Source: Limnoperna fortunei
Lineage: Eukaryota > Mollusca > Bivalvia > Mytilida > Modiolidae
Assembly: GCA_944474755.1 (NCBI GenBank)
Contig: OX104118.1
Coordinates: 76,773,865-76,837,864 of the forward strand
DNA: 64,000 bases
Reading direction: 5' to 3'
The notes below the pieces were generated by a model that was not told the origin of the DNA, ran no database searches, and saw nothing but the letters and a program-made list of their open reading frames with translations. The position numbers and the translations under genes were made by a program. Position 1 is the stretch's first letter, and the number at the start of each line of letters is the position of its first letter. Positions 25,501 through 40,500 of the stretch are shown piece by piece.

Positions 25501-28500
25501 CTTTAAATGTGGTTCATCTATAATTTTTTTATTGTTTTACTCAAAAATACAACCTATACATAAATATACAGCCACTGTGCTTTTTCAATAATCAAGTAAT
25601 ACAGGTGTATAAAATACAGACACTGTGCTTTTTTTACTACATTTCAGATTTATTATCTCTTGACAGCAATGTCATGACATCAAATTATTAAAAAGTACAG
25701 AATTCTGTTGTTCACCTACATCTTAAGTGACCAGTCTTTACCTGTCTTTGTTGCTGTGAACTTGATCCCTTTGTAACCTTAGATGACCTCTGGCCTTGAT
25801 GACCTTCCTCCATTTCTGACTGAGCTGTACCAGCACCTTCAGCCTATATTTAAATAAATAATAGTTGTTTTTTTCTTTTATAAGTACCACTAAATATGTA
25901 TCATTCTTATCAAAATAATCCTATCAAATTGGTTTTGATAAAATTGTCTACTCTGTATTGTTTTAAACTACAATAAGCAAAACTTACAACAGCAAGTACA
26001 TAGTGACTGTGCTGCAATGATTTTTGTTTTTGTTTGTTTGAATGGTGTTTAAAAGCCACTTTCAGCAATTTTCCAGCTATTTCATGGCGTCCAGGTTTTA
26101 TTGGTGGTGGAAGCAGTGGTACCTGGAGAGAACCTCCTACCTGCGGTAGGAAAATAGTGATCAATATATAGTAGACGAACTACCTGGCCATTGAGGGCCC
26201 CCAAGGATTATTGGATACACTTATTACTGACTAGTGGTGTATGATACCCAACTTTTTAAATCAACATGCCAACTCAGACACAATATTAATGGAAGCAGGC
26301 ATCTTGGCATGACATAAAACCCACCATTTCGTTTGAATGCCCATACCAAGTCAGGACTGCTTGTAGGTGATTCATTTTTGGTTGTTGTGTTCTCTAGTAT
26401 TCTGATGTTTTAATTCGACTTTGAATTGTGGATTGTCTTTTCTACAGGTCCATGGGTGTTCAGTATTTTGTCATTACCTTCATTTTTAAAGTTATAGTTT
26501 TATCTTAAATATTTACCTCTTCTTGATTGTTTTCACTCTGTCCTGCCTGGTCCTGAGCTGTTTCACTCTGTTCTACATTCTGAGTGTCATGTGATGTTTG
26601 ACCTTTAACCTCAGCTGCTTGAGGTTGCTCCGTATCTTCTTGTTCAGTTTTACTCTGATCATCTTCATCATTATCCTCTGCATCCTAAACATAGGAAGTG
26701 TTTACATGTACAATCTGTCTGTTAACTTTAAATCATCACAATCATTGTATGATCATAGAATGTAGCTGAAGTCACCATCCAGAATGTGGATGTTCATATT
26801 ACATTGTTGATATTATAATTTTTTTCATAATTAATTCTTAAATCCCATACCATCATATAAACACATTACAGGCATTGTGTGTAGATACAACTACCTGTAT
26901 CATGTCAAGACAGTTGTGTAAATTCATGTAACATGCTCGTTGTTATGCAGAATGTATACAACTCTCAAGACGTGATACGGGAAGTTGTACATATTCTTAT
27001 ATGTAAGATAAAAGTTTATCTAAAATTAAGAAGTATAAAAAAAGTGAGAACAAAAATGTATGTTAAAATATAGCATTCAAGGAAGCATTTTTTCATAAAA
27101 TATATTGACATCACATTTTATTTATGGAATAACAGTCATTTTATTAATCATGACTTTAAAAAGTAGTTTTGACAAAAGTACATTGTGTATCAACTACATA
27201 GATGATACAAGATTTCATATCACCCAGGTAGTATCAATAGATGATACAAGATTTCATATCCCCCAGGTAGTATCAATAGATGATACAAGATTTCATATCA
27301 CCCAGGTAGTATCAATAGATGATACAAGATTTCATATCACCCAGGTAGTATCAATAGATGATACAAGATTTCATATCCCCCAGGTAGTATTAATAGATGA
27401 TACAAGATTTCATATCCCCCAGGTAGTATCAATAGATGATACAAGATTTCATATCCCCCAGGTAGTATCAATAGATGATACAAGATTTCATTTCACCCAG
27501 GTAGTATCAATAGATGATACAAGATTTCATTTCACCCAGGTAGTATCAATAGATGATACAAGATTTCATTTCACCCAGGTAGTATCAATAGATGATACAA
27601 GATTTCATTTCACCCAGGTAGTATCAATAGATGATACAAGATTTCATTTCACCCAGGTAGTATCAATAGATGATACAAGATTTCATTTCACCCAGGTAGT
27701 ATCAATAGATGATACAAGATTTCATTTCACCCAGGTAGTATCAATAGATGATACAAGATTGCATATCACCCAGGTAGTATCAATAGATGATACAAGATTT
27801 CATATCCCCCAGGTAGTATCAATAGATGATACAAGATTTCATTTCACCCAGGTAGTATCAATAGATGATACAAGATTTCATATCCCCCAGGTAGTATCAA
27901 TAGATGATACAAGATTTCATATCACCCAGGTAGTATCAATAGATGATACAAGATTTCATTTCACCCAGGTAGTATCAATAGATGATACAAGATTTCATAT
28001 CACCCAGGTAGTATCAATAGATGATACAAGATTTCATTTCACCCAGGTAGTATCAATAGATGATACAAGATTTCATTTCACCCAGGTAGTATCAATAGAT
28101 GATACAAGATTTCATATCCCCCAGGTAGTATCAATAGATGATACAAGATTTCATTTCACCCAGGTAGTATCAATAGATGATACAAGATTTCATATCACCC
28201 AGGTAGTATCAATAGATGATACAAGATTTCATATCACCCAGGTAGTATCAATAGATGATACAAGATTTCATATCACCCAGGTAGTATCAATAGATGATAC
28301 AAGATTTCATTTCACCCAGGTAGTATCAATAGATGATACAAGATTTCATTTCACCCAGGTAGTATCAATAGATGATACAAGATTTCATATCACCTAGGTA
28401 GTATCAATAGATGATACAAGATTTCATATCACCCAGGTAGTATCAATAGATGATACAAGATTTCATATCACCCAGGTAGTATCAATAGATGATACAAGAT

Positions 28501-31500
28501 TTCATATCACCCAGGTAGTATCAATAGATGATACAAGATTTCATTTCACCCAGGTAGTATCAATAGATGATACAAGATTTCATATCACCCAGGTAGTATC
28601 AATAGATGATACAAGATTTCATATCCCCCAGGTAGTATCAATAGATGATACAAGATTTCATATCCCCCAGGTAGTATCAATAGATGATACAAGATTTCAT
28701 ATCACCCAGGTAGNNNNNNNNNNNNNNNNNNNNNNNNNNNNNNNNNNNNNNNNNNNNNNNNNNNNNNNNNNNNNNNNNNNNNNNNNNNNNNNNNNNNNNN
28801 NNNNNNNNNNNNNNNNNNNNNNNNNNNNNNNNNNNNNNNNNNNNNNNNNNNNNNNNNNNNNNNNNNNNNNNNNNNNNNNNNNNNNNNNNNNNNNNNNNNN
28901 NNNNNNNNNNNNNATCAATAGATGATACAAGATTTCATATCACCCAGGTAGTATCAATAGATGATACAAGATTTCATTTCACCCAGGTAGTATCAATAGA
29001 TGATACAAGATTTCATTTCACCCAGGTAGTATCAATAGATGATACAAGATTTCATTTCACCCAGGTAGTATCAATAGATGATACAAGATTTCATATCACC
29101 CAGGTAGTATCAATAGATGATACAAGATTTCATTTCACCCAGGTAGTATCAATAGATGATACAAGATTTCATATCACCCAGGTAGTATCAATAGATGATA
29201 CAAGATTTCATTTCACCCAGGTAGTAACAATAGATGATACAAGATTTCATTTCACCCAGGTAGTATCAATAGATGATACAAGATTTCATATCACCCAGGT
29301 AGTATCAATAGATGATACAAGATTTCATTTCACCCAGGTAGTATCAATAGATGATACAAGATTTCATTTCACCCAGGTAGTATCAATAGATGATACAAGA
29401 TTTCATTTCACCCAGGTAGTATCAATAGATGATACAAGATTTCATATCCCCCAGGTAGTATCAATAGATGATACAAGATTTCATTTCACCCAGGTAGTAT
29501 CAATAGATGATACAAGATTTCATTTCACCCAGGTAGTATCAATAGATGATACAAGATTTCATTTCACCCAGGTAGTATCAATAGATGATACAAGATTTCA
29601 TTTCACCCAGGTAGTATCAATAGATGATACAAGATTTCAATTTCACCCAGGTAGTATCAATAGATGATACAAGATTTCATTTCACCCAGGTAGTATCAAT
29701 AGATGATACAAGATTTCATTTCACCCAGGTAGTATCAATAGATGATACAAGATTTCATATCCCCCAGGTAGTATCAATAGATGATACAAGATTTCATATC
29801 ACCCAGGTAGTATCAATAGATGATACAAGATTTCATATCACCCAGGTAGTATAAATAGATGATACAAGATTTCATATCCCCAGGTAGTATCAATAGATGA
29901 TACAAGATTTCATATCCCCCAGGTAGTATCAATAGATGATACAAGATTTCATTTCACACCAGGTAGTATCAATAGATGATACAAGATTTCATATCACCCA
30001 GGTAGTATCAATAGATGATACAAGATTTCATATCACCCAGGTAGTATCAATAGATGATACAAGATTTCATATCCCCCAGGTAGTATCAATAGATGATACA
30101 AGATTTCATATCACCCAGGTAGTATCAATAGATGATACAAGATTTCATTATCACCCAGGTAGTTATCAATAGATGATACAAGATTTCATATCCCCCAGGT
30201 AGTATCAAATAGATGATACAAGATTTCATATCCCCCAGGTAGTATCAATAGATGATACAAGATTTCATATCACCCAGGTAGTATCAATAGATGATACAAG
30301 ATTTCATATCACCCAGGTAGTATCAATAGATGATACAAGATTTCATATCCCCAGGTAGTATCAATAGATGATACAAGATTTCATATCACCCAGGTAGTAT
30401 CAATAGATGATACAAGATTTCATATCACCCAGGTAGTATCAATAGATGATACAAGATTTCATACCACCCAGGTAGTATCAATAGATGATACAAGATTTCA
30501 TATCCCCCAGGTAGTATCAATTAGATGATACAAGATTTCATATCACCCAGGTAGTATCAATAGATGATACAAGATTTCATATCACCCAGGTAGTATCAAT
30601 AGATGATACAAGATTTCAATATCACCCAGGTAGTATCAATAGATGATACAAGATTTCATATCACCCAGGTAGTATCAATAGATGATACAAGATTTCATAT
30701 CACCCAGGTAGTATCAATAGATGATACAAGATTTCATATCCCCCAGGTAGTATCAATAGATGATACAAGATTTCATATCACCCAGGTAGTATCAATAGAT
30801 GATACAAGATTTCATATCCCCCAGGTAGTATCAATAGATGATACAAGATTTTCATATCCACCCAGGTAGTATCAATAGATGATACAAGATTTCATTTCAC
30901 CCAGGTAGTATCAATAGATGATACAAGATTTCATATCACCCAGGTAGTATCAATAGATGATACAAGATTTCATATCACCCAGGTTAGTATCAATAGATGA
31001 TACAAGATTTCATATCACCCAGGGTAGTATCAATAGATGATACAAGATTTCATATCACCCAGGTAGTATCAATAGATGATACAAGATTTCATATCACCCA
31101 GGTAGTATCAATAGATGATACAAGATTTCATTTCACCCAGGTAGTATCAATAGATGATACAAGATTTCATATCACCCAGGTAGTATCAATAGATGATACA
31201 AGATTTCATATCACCCAGGTAGTATCAATAGATGATACAAGATTTCATATCACCCAGGTAGTATCAATAGATGATACAAGATTTCATATCACCCAGGTAG
31301 TATCAATAGATGATACAAGATTTCATTTCACCCAGGTAGTATCAATAGATGATACAAGATTTCATATCACCCAGGTAGTATCAATAGATGATACAAGATT
31401 TCATTTCACCCAGGTAGTATCAATAGATGATACAAGATTTCATATCACCCAGGTAGTATCAATAGATGATACAAGATTTCATATCACCCAGGTAGTATCA

Positions 31501-34500
31501 ATAGATGATACAAGATTTCATATCACCCAGGTAGTATCAATAGATGATACAAGATTTCATTTCACCCAGGTAGTATCAATAGATGATACAAGATTTCATA
31601 TCACCCAGGTAGTATCAATAGATGATACAAGATTTCATATCACCCAGTAGTATCAATAGATGATACAAGATTTCATTTCACCCAGGTAGTATCAATAGAT
31701 GATACAAGATTTCATATCACCCAGGTAGTATCAATAGATGATACAAGATTTCATATCACCCAGGTAGTATCAATAGATGATACAAGATTTCATTTCACCC
31801 AGGTAGTATCAATAGATGATACAAGATTTCATATCACCCAGGTAGTATCAATAGATGATACAAGATTTCATATCCCCCAGGTAGTATCAATAGATGATAC
31901 AAGATTTCATATCACCCAGGTAGTATCAATAGATGATACAAGATTTCATATCACCCAGGTAGTATCAATAGATGATACAAGATTTCATATCACCCAGGTA
32001 GTATCAATAGATGATACAAGATTTCATATCCCCCAGGTAGTATCAATAGATGATACAAGATTTCATTTCACCCAGGTAGTATTCAATAGATGATACAAGA
32101 TTTCATATCACCCCAGGTAGTATCAATAGATGATACAAGATTTCATATCACCCAGGTAGTATCAATAGATGATACAAGATTTCATATCACCCAGGTAGTA
32201 TCAATAGATGATACAAGATTTCATATCACCCAGGTAGTATATAGATGATACAAGATTTCATTTCCCCAGGTAGTATCAATAGATGATACAAGATTTCATA
32301 TCACCCAGGTAGTATCAATAGATGATACAAGATTTCATATCACCCAGGTAGTATCAATAGATGATACAAGATTCATTCCCCAGGTAGTATCAATAGATGA
32401 TACAAGATTTCATTATCACCCAGGTAGTATCAATAGATGATACAAGATTTCATATCACCCCAGGTAGTATCAATAGATGATACAAGATTTCATATCCCCC
32501 CAGGTAGTATCAATAGATGATACAAGATTTCATATCCCCCAGGTAGTATCAATAGATGATACAAGATTTCATATCACCCAGGTAGTATCAATAGATGATA
32601 CAAGATTTCATTTCACCCAGGGTAGTATCAATAGATGATACAAGATTTCATATCACCCCAGGTAGTATCAATAGATGATACAAGATTTCATATCACCCAG
32701 GTAGTATCAATAGATGATACAAGATTTCATTCACCCAGGTAGTATCAATAGATGATACAAGATTTCATATCACCCAGGTAGTATCATAGATGATACAAGA
32801 TTTCATATCACCCAGGTAGTAATCAATAGATGATACAAGATTTCATATCAACCCAGGTAGTATCAATAGATGATACAAGATTTCATATCACCCAGGTAGT
32901 ATCAATAGATGATACAAGATTTCATATCACCCAGGTAGTATCAATAGATGATACAAGATTTCATATCACCCAAGGTAGTATCAATAGATGATACAAGATT
33001 TCATTTCACCCAGGTAGTATCAATAGATGATACAAGATTTCATATCACCCAGGTAGTATCAATAGATGATACAAGATTTCATATCACCCAGGTAGTATCA
33101 ATAGATGATACAAGATTTCATATCACCCAGGTAGTATCAATAGATGATACAAGATTTCATATCACCCAGGTAGTATCAATAGATGATACAAGATTTCATA
33201 TCACCCCAGGTAGTATCAATAGATGATACAAGATTTCATATCACCCAGGTAGTATCAATAGATGATACAAGATTTCATATCACCCAGGTAGTATCAATAG
33301 ATGATACAAGATTTCATATCACCCAGGTAGTATCAATAGATGATACAAGATTTCATATCCCCCAGGTAGTATCAATAGATGATACAAGATTTTCATATCA
33401 CCCCAGGTAGTATCAATAGATGATACAAGATTTCATTTCACCCAGGTAGTATCAATAGATGATACAAGATTTCATATCCCCCAGGTAGTATCAATAGATG
33501 ATACAAGATTTCATTTCACCCAGGTAGTATCAATAGATGATACAAGATTTCATATCCCCCAGGTAGTATCAATAGATGATACAAGATTTCAATTTCACCC
33601 AGGTAGTATCAATAGATGATACAAGATTTCATATCCCCCAGGTAGTATCAATAGATGATACAAGATTTTCATTTCCACCCAGGTAGTATCAATAGATGAT
33701 ACAAGATTTCATATCCCCCAGGTAGTATCAATAGATGATACAAGATTTCATATCACCCAGGTAGTATCAATAGATGATACAAGATTTCATATCACCCAGG
33801 TAGTATCAATAGATGATACAAGATTTCATTTCACCCAGGTAGTATCAATAGATGATACAAGATTTCATATCACCCAGGTAGTATCAATAGATGATACAAG
33901 ATTTCATTTCACCCAGGTAGTATCAATAGATGATACAAGATTTCATATCACCCAGGTAGTATCAATAGATGATACAAGATTTCATATCACCCAGGTAGTA
34001 TCAATAGATGATACAAGATTTCATATCCCCCAGGTAGTATCAATAGATGATACAAGATTTCATATCCCCAGGTAGTATCAATAGATGATACAAGATTTCA
34101 TTTCACCCAGGTAGTATCAATAGATGATACAAGATTTCATATCACCCAGGTAGTATCAATAGATGATACAAGATTTCATTTCACCCAGGTAGTATCAATA
34201 GATGATACAAGATTTTCATTTCACCCAGGTAGTATCAATAGATGATACAAGATTTCATATCACCCAGGTAGTATCAATAGATGATACAAGATTTCATATC
34301 ACCCAGGTTAGTATCAATAGATGATACAAGATTTCATATCCCCCAGGTAGTATCAATAGATGATACAAGATTTCATATCCCCAGGTAGTATCAATAGATG
34401 ATACAAGATTTCATATCACCCAGGTAGTATCAATAGATGATACAAGATTTCATATCCCCAGGTAGTATCAATAGATGATACAAGATTTCATATCACCCAG

Positions 34501-37500
34501 GTAGTATCAATAGATGATACAAGATTTCATTTCACCCAGGTAGTATCAATAGATGATACAAGATTTCATATCACCCAGGTAGTATCAATAGATGATACAA
34601 GATTTCATTTCACCCAGGTAGTATCAATAGATGATACAAGATTTCATTTCACCCAGGTAGTATCAATAGATGATACAAGATTTCATATCACCCAGGTAGT
34701 ATCAATAGATGATACAAGATTTCATATCACCCAGGTAGTATCAATAGATGATACAAGATTTCATTTCACCCAGGTAGTATCAATAGATGATACAAGATTT
34801 CATATCACCCAGGTAGTATCAATAGATGATACAAGATTTCATATCACCCAGGTAGTATCAATAGATGATACAAGATTTCATATCACCCAGGTAGTATCAA
34901 TAGCTTAGTTCTAGATTTATACATAGGCAATTATTTTTACCATCCAAATATATTGATACAGTTATATGCTTGTGCAGTGATTAAACTGTAGGCAAAATCA
35001 AAAAATATATATATAATTTGACCGTTTACATTTACTTTTTAACTAGACAAAAACTCACTTAAATGTATTTGTTTTTTCAATATATAATAAAATATTTCAT
35101 TGACAACAATATTGTTACAGATTTTTATTTCTCTTCTCTTTACAATCCATTAAACATGTTTTAATGTTTTATTCTGAGCCCCTCTGAATTAGCTATAAGA
35201 TCATTTTTTAACTTGAAATGTGGAGCTTAAATAAAATTTATTTTCAAATTAATTTTAGTGTGTGTCCCATCTCCCTGTAAAATAGTATCATTAAAAGAGA
35301 TGTACACTTGCATTTCTAAGTATTAAGGACAACAGCTCAGCTAGTGAGGCCTTCAGTCTTGTGCACATCCACCCTTGTCTTAAAGTAAGTATTTTACACT
35401 TCAGAATAATTTTTAGAGTACCTGTGCAGAGAATCCTGGTTCATTTTCCCCTTCTTCCTCTTGTCTTTCATTGTTGTCGTCTGTTCCTTCATCTGTGTTT
35501 TCTTTTTCTTCACCATTTGGCATCTCCTGAATATTTAAGTTAATAAATATGTTAACAGTCTATACCAGTAAGGATTCTTGCACTTCCATAATAACCAATA
35601 TTGATTGAATGAATGTGGGCTTAATATCTAGGAATATTTAAGCTATATTCAAGATAAGAATAAGATCAACATGTAAAAGGGATAGACCAACGAGAACAAA
35701 ATTCTAACTGCCACCCAAACAGTATATTAGTTTAGTACACACACAGGATTTATTCTTTTTTTAAATATACAAAAAGGGCCTTTATTGTGCAAGACACATG
35801 GCACTCTCCAAACATATCACCCACTATGGTCCTTAGTCAGGCTTTCCATATTATAATCTTATAACATCCCTTACCCGATGAGCTGTCCTCTCCTATCTGT
35901 CACCCGGGGTTGCACTAGGCAGCAATGTATTTTTCATACTTGATTTAACCTCCTATTGTCATTTTAATTTTCTTCATTTTTTGTTATAAACCACAGATGC
36001 CCAAGCAGTAACTATTAGTAGCCTTGGAAAAAAGACTTGTTTATGACCTTTTGCAAAAAAATTTATCTCTGTAATAAATTTTACATGGCTCATCTCAACA
36101 TATCTAAACTTGGTTGTATCATACAAAGCTGAAATACCTCATTTTCCTGAGGGTTTGACCCTTCCTCTTCTTTTTTGTCTTGGTTTTCTGTTTCTTCTGG
36201 TTGGTTTTCTTTCTGTATGTCATCATCTTTGGCAGTCTCCTCCTCTGGTGCATTTTCTGTAATACAAAGATGAACACATGTTAAGTCAGACAGCAAGTTT
36301 ATAGCTATTTCACTTAGCAAGATCAAATTTTTATTGGCCATACAAATAAACTGTGAACACCCCACAGTGTGAATTAACTTAATATTTGTTTGTTTTGAAT
36401 GGTGTTTAATGCCATTTTCAGCAATTTTTTAGCTACATCATGGCGTCCAGTTTATACTGGGGAGTAAGCTGGAGTGCCTGGAGAAAACCCTTGGCCTTCG
36501 GTAATAATTAACTTTATGTTTTGTTTGTTTGTTTGAATGGTATTAAACACCACTTTGAGCAATTTTTCACCTTTATCATGGCTGCAGTTTTTATTGATAG
36601 AGGAAGCTGGAGTACCCAGAGAAAATCCTGACCTTCAGAAGGAAAACTGGCAATCATTGTCAATTAAGATTGGAGTCTAGCACACTCTGTATGCAGTGAG
36701 ACTAAAACCAGCAATAACATTGTTGACAGACCAGGTAATCAATAGTAGACGAACTACCTTTATCACTCGGCCACCGAGTCCCAGTAACTTTATATGACAT
36801 ATAATTTATTGAAATCTCCTAAAATCATTACTTTGGAAAAACATAATTTGGTTCAAGCTTAGAATCTTTTAAACTATCATGCTACCTTGACCCTCAGCAG
36901 TTTCCTCATCTTTGTCAAGGTCGTCATCAAGATTAAGGTCATCTGGTAGGTCCATGCCCTCTGGGGGATTCTCTGGTTCTTTCTCATTGTGATATGGGTC
37001 CACTTTGTCTTCATCATACTCTGACTGTAATGTCAAACAGTTATAAATTTGTAGACATGATTTTAACATGGCCCAAAAAAAGGCGGGTTAAGTTAACAAA
37101 AACATGGTACTCTGACAAAATCCCAACAATTCTGACATTAAGGCTGAAATTGGAACACATTAATGAAAAAAGGATAATTGATATTTTAAAACAAAAAAAT
37201 GTGTCTCTGCAACACTGATGTCTCCCTTGGTATATACTGGTAAACCCCTCTTTTTTCTAAGTTCACTCAACAGTGAAATATTTGCCACAGCTCTACAGAA
37301 TTTTGAAGTATGTTGTAACAGTGTACCAAGTTTCATGAAGATCTGAACTTCATTGGCAGGACAAAGTTGTTTGAGGTTTTGGGATCTAATATAGTACATT
37401 TCTATCATTCATCCAAACATTATCAGTGTGTTGTATTTTTGTTATACATTATTCCATAAAGTGTTTAATTTATGATATATAAATAAAAAAACTTAGCACC

Positions 37501-40500
37501 TCATAGTTTTTGCATACCAAATATTGTGAACAAAGAAAAGTTAAAAAAAAAACCAAAAAACAATCAAATCCACTGATTTTTTTAAAGTTATGCTCTGTTA
37601 ACACAAAATATAAATGTAATTCATTATTTAAAATATCATACAATGTCCATTTGATCTAGTTCATGTGGTTCTTTATTTTCTTCTTCAGGATTATTTTTGT
37701 TTTCCTTAGAAGGTTCCTGGTCTGGATCCTCTTCAGCCCCTACATTATCATCCTTAGCAACCATTTCACTTTTACTATCTTGTCCAGATCCTGGTCCTTC
37801 CTCTTCCTTTTGCTTAATAACAAGAATTCAAGGATTATTTGTTAAAAACAATATTTTTATATCTTCTTACAGAATTTGTAGTTAACCAAAACTCATAAAA
37901 CAAGATTCTTTTAAAAATATAACTCAATCTTTTTCTGTTATAAAGAGTAATGAAAAATTTGAACACAATTTTTTATTAAATATACAGGAAATGTTGATGT
38001 CATGTTTCCTTCAGATAAGTACTTTCAATATTATAACCATAACCATGTTTCGACACCCTTATCAAAGGCTTTTCCCATTAAATAACCCATTACTTGTAAT
38101 TCAAATATATTACTCTTTGGATACCTCCATATTTGAATTTAAAATTCAATATATCTTGCTTTTGTTTAACATTCATTGATATATGTTATTACTTTTCATG
38201 AACTTAAACAATTTTCCCTTCAGATACCTCATTACCAAAAATACACTGCCTTAATTTAACAAAATCCCCTTTAGCTACCTCATTCTCTTGGTCCTGCTCA
38301 TCCTCCTCGTCACTCCCCCACATCTGTTCATCAAGTTTATCACCACCTTCTTGATCAACTTCTCCCATCTGTTTGTCCAACTCCTCCTCTTCACCATCTT
38401 GCTCATCCTCCTCATCCCCCTGGGGTTCTACATCATGGAGTTTACCTTCCATGTCGTCAGACATTTCTATGGCATTGTCTTCTGAGGGAATGTCAGGCTG
38501 GTCACCAACTTCTTCTGGCTTTTCACCTGGTTTTCTGGCTTCATCAAGCTAAATAATTTCATTAAGAACAATTCATAAAAATCCAACAAGGGGCCTCGGT
38601 GGCCGAGTGGTCAAGGTAGTTCGTTTACTATTGATCACGTGGTCTGTCAACACTGAGATTGCGGGTTCGATTCTCACTGCAGGCACGGTGTACTCGACTC
38701 CAATCTTAATTGACAAGGATTGCCAGTTTTCCTACCGCAGGTCGGGGGTTCTCTCCGGGTACTCCGGCTTCCTCCCCCAATAAAAACTGGACGCCATGAA
38801 ATAGCTGAAAAATTGCTGAAAGTGGCGTTAAAACACCATTCAAACAAACAAACAAAATAAAAATCCAACAATCTCTTTTTATACAAAATACCTCCTATAT
38901 ATTTTCTAAAATAAACTGCTCAATAAATTCAATGGTACTGAGATCTCAGTACTCAATCCTATCCTGTTAGATCTCAGTACGCAAGGCTATCCTGTTAAAT
39001 CTCAATAATCAAGCATATCCTGTTAGATCTCAGTACTCAAGCCCTCAGAAATTTAATGGTGGACAGACATTTAGTACCAGGATATTTCTGTCTAGGATGT
39101 CTTGGCTAACTATTCTCACAAGGCTCAGGCTGTTATGTCTGCCAATTATACTATATTCACATCTTGTACATGTATCAGTAATTATGTTATTTTATGTAAA
39201 AATGGAAAACACAACCATGAAAATTTATAAATTTAATCAAGGGAAAAAAATCAAGCTGAAATCATTGTTCAAAACTGTCCTACCTATACCTCCCTCACCA
39301 TGCCTTAGTCTTAGAAACGTGTTAGGATTTTAAGAGCACTTATAAATAAAACATTATGATAATGTGGTTACAGAGATTTGTGAATCAATGTATGTTTTAT
39401 TGAATGATAAATAAGACATAATAATGTCAAAATGAATAACATTATCACACTTTACTATAGAAACCAGAATAAAGTAGATACTGGAAGCAACAACTGTTTT
39501 TTCTCGCTCCAAACTGCATGTAGGCAAAATAACTGTCTGGGAATTTGCAAATAGACAAAATTGCTAGTTATTTGTTCGACATGCAAACATGCCAAATTTC
39601 AAATGGGGGAAATAACTAGTTATTTCTTTGATTAGCAAAAACACACTTATTTATTCAGTCCCCATTCGTATGTTGTTGATGTTTAGCTCAGTATAATAAT
39701 ACAGTTATGGCTTTTAATATCCAAATTATTCTCAAAAGGGTAATTTCCCCTTGGTCCTTCAGATTTTGGAAAAATAACGCTTTCTTGATTTAAAGGCCAT
39801 TCTTGTATATGATAATTATCATTGACAGATTTTAAAGACAAACAAACTGTAAATATCTGTATACTGTAACCTCTGGGAGACCCTAATCTGCGGAAGTGTG
39901 GAAAAACCGGAAGGGTTTTTTGGTATATTTTTGCCTATAACTTTCGAACGGATAAACATATCGATGTAATTTAAACGGATTCTGAAAGATAATATTAATT
40001 TCAACATCATAAATATAAAATAATTTAAATTATCTTGATTTAAATTATTTAAAACTTGACCGGAAGGGTGTTTTCTCTACTAAAATTGAATACGATTTTT
40101 CAACTTTGGACTCAATTTGTAAAAACATACAAAACTCCGGTCAAAATTGGTTAATATATTCCTCTAGTAAATTTTATAGCAAATTCATTGATATATAAAT
40201 TAATTTTATTCATGAAAGTGAAAGTTGTCAAAAGTTGAACGGAAGGGTGGTCCGTTGGAGTATTGCGTACAGTGAAATTTCAAATATGGACTTAATTTTT
40301 TAAGTCATGCAATACTCCGGTCAAAATTGGTTAATATATTCCTCTAGTAAATTTTATAGCGAATCTATTGATATATAACTCAATTTTATTCATGAAAAGA
40401 AAAATTGTCAAAAGTTGACCGGAAGGGTGGTCCGTTGGAGTATTGCGTAGGCGATTGTTATGTTTCTCGCGTTGTTTTATTTGAGGAATCTCCTTTAATA

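Larger units (their letters stand above)
26884..34925 (+). mobile_element. Interspersed element copy 1, carrying the expanded 39-bp array
   Basis: Left of the array, segments match in order the reverse complement of 50085-50705. These are GATACAACTACCTGTATCAT (26884), TATCTAAAATTAAGAAGTAT (27009), ACATCACATTTTATTTATGG (27108) and TAGTTTTGACAAAAGTACA (27164-27182). After the array, TATCAATAGCTTAGTTCTAG matches TATCAATCGCTTATTTTTCA of the relative. The array therefore sits inside a known-type repeat copy. No protein is encoded. Element class is unresolved. Confidence 0.7.

Noticed and set aside
27105..28397. Long open frame (430 codons) on the plus strand
   Set aside because: Apart from a short lead-in it is entirely the 39-bp repeat. 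The unit is 13 codons long, so the frame stays open automatically. Similar frames restart after each indel. No start context, splice signal or non-repeat domain supports a gene.
27197..34910. Array considered as CRISPR-like
   Set aside because: Units are directly adjacent with no unique spacers, the locus is eukaryotic, and no cas genes exist.
38590..38680. Possible tRNA gene
   Set aside because: The A- and B-boxes are good, but they form the head of a SINE with a non-tRNA body, an A-rich tail and target duplications, and related copies occur across the window.
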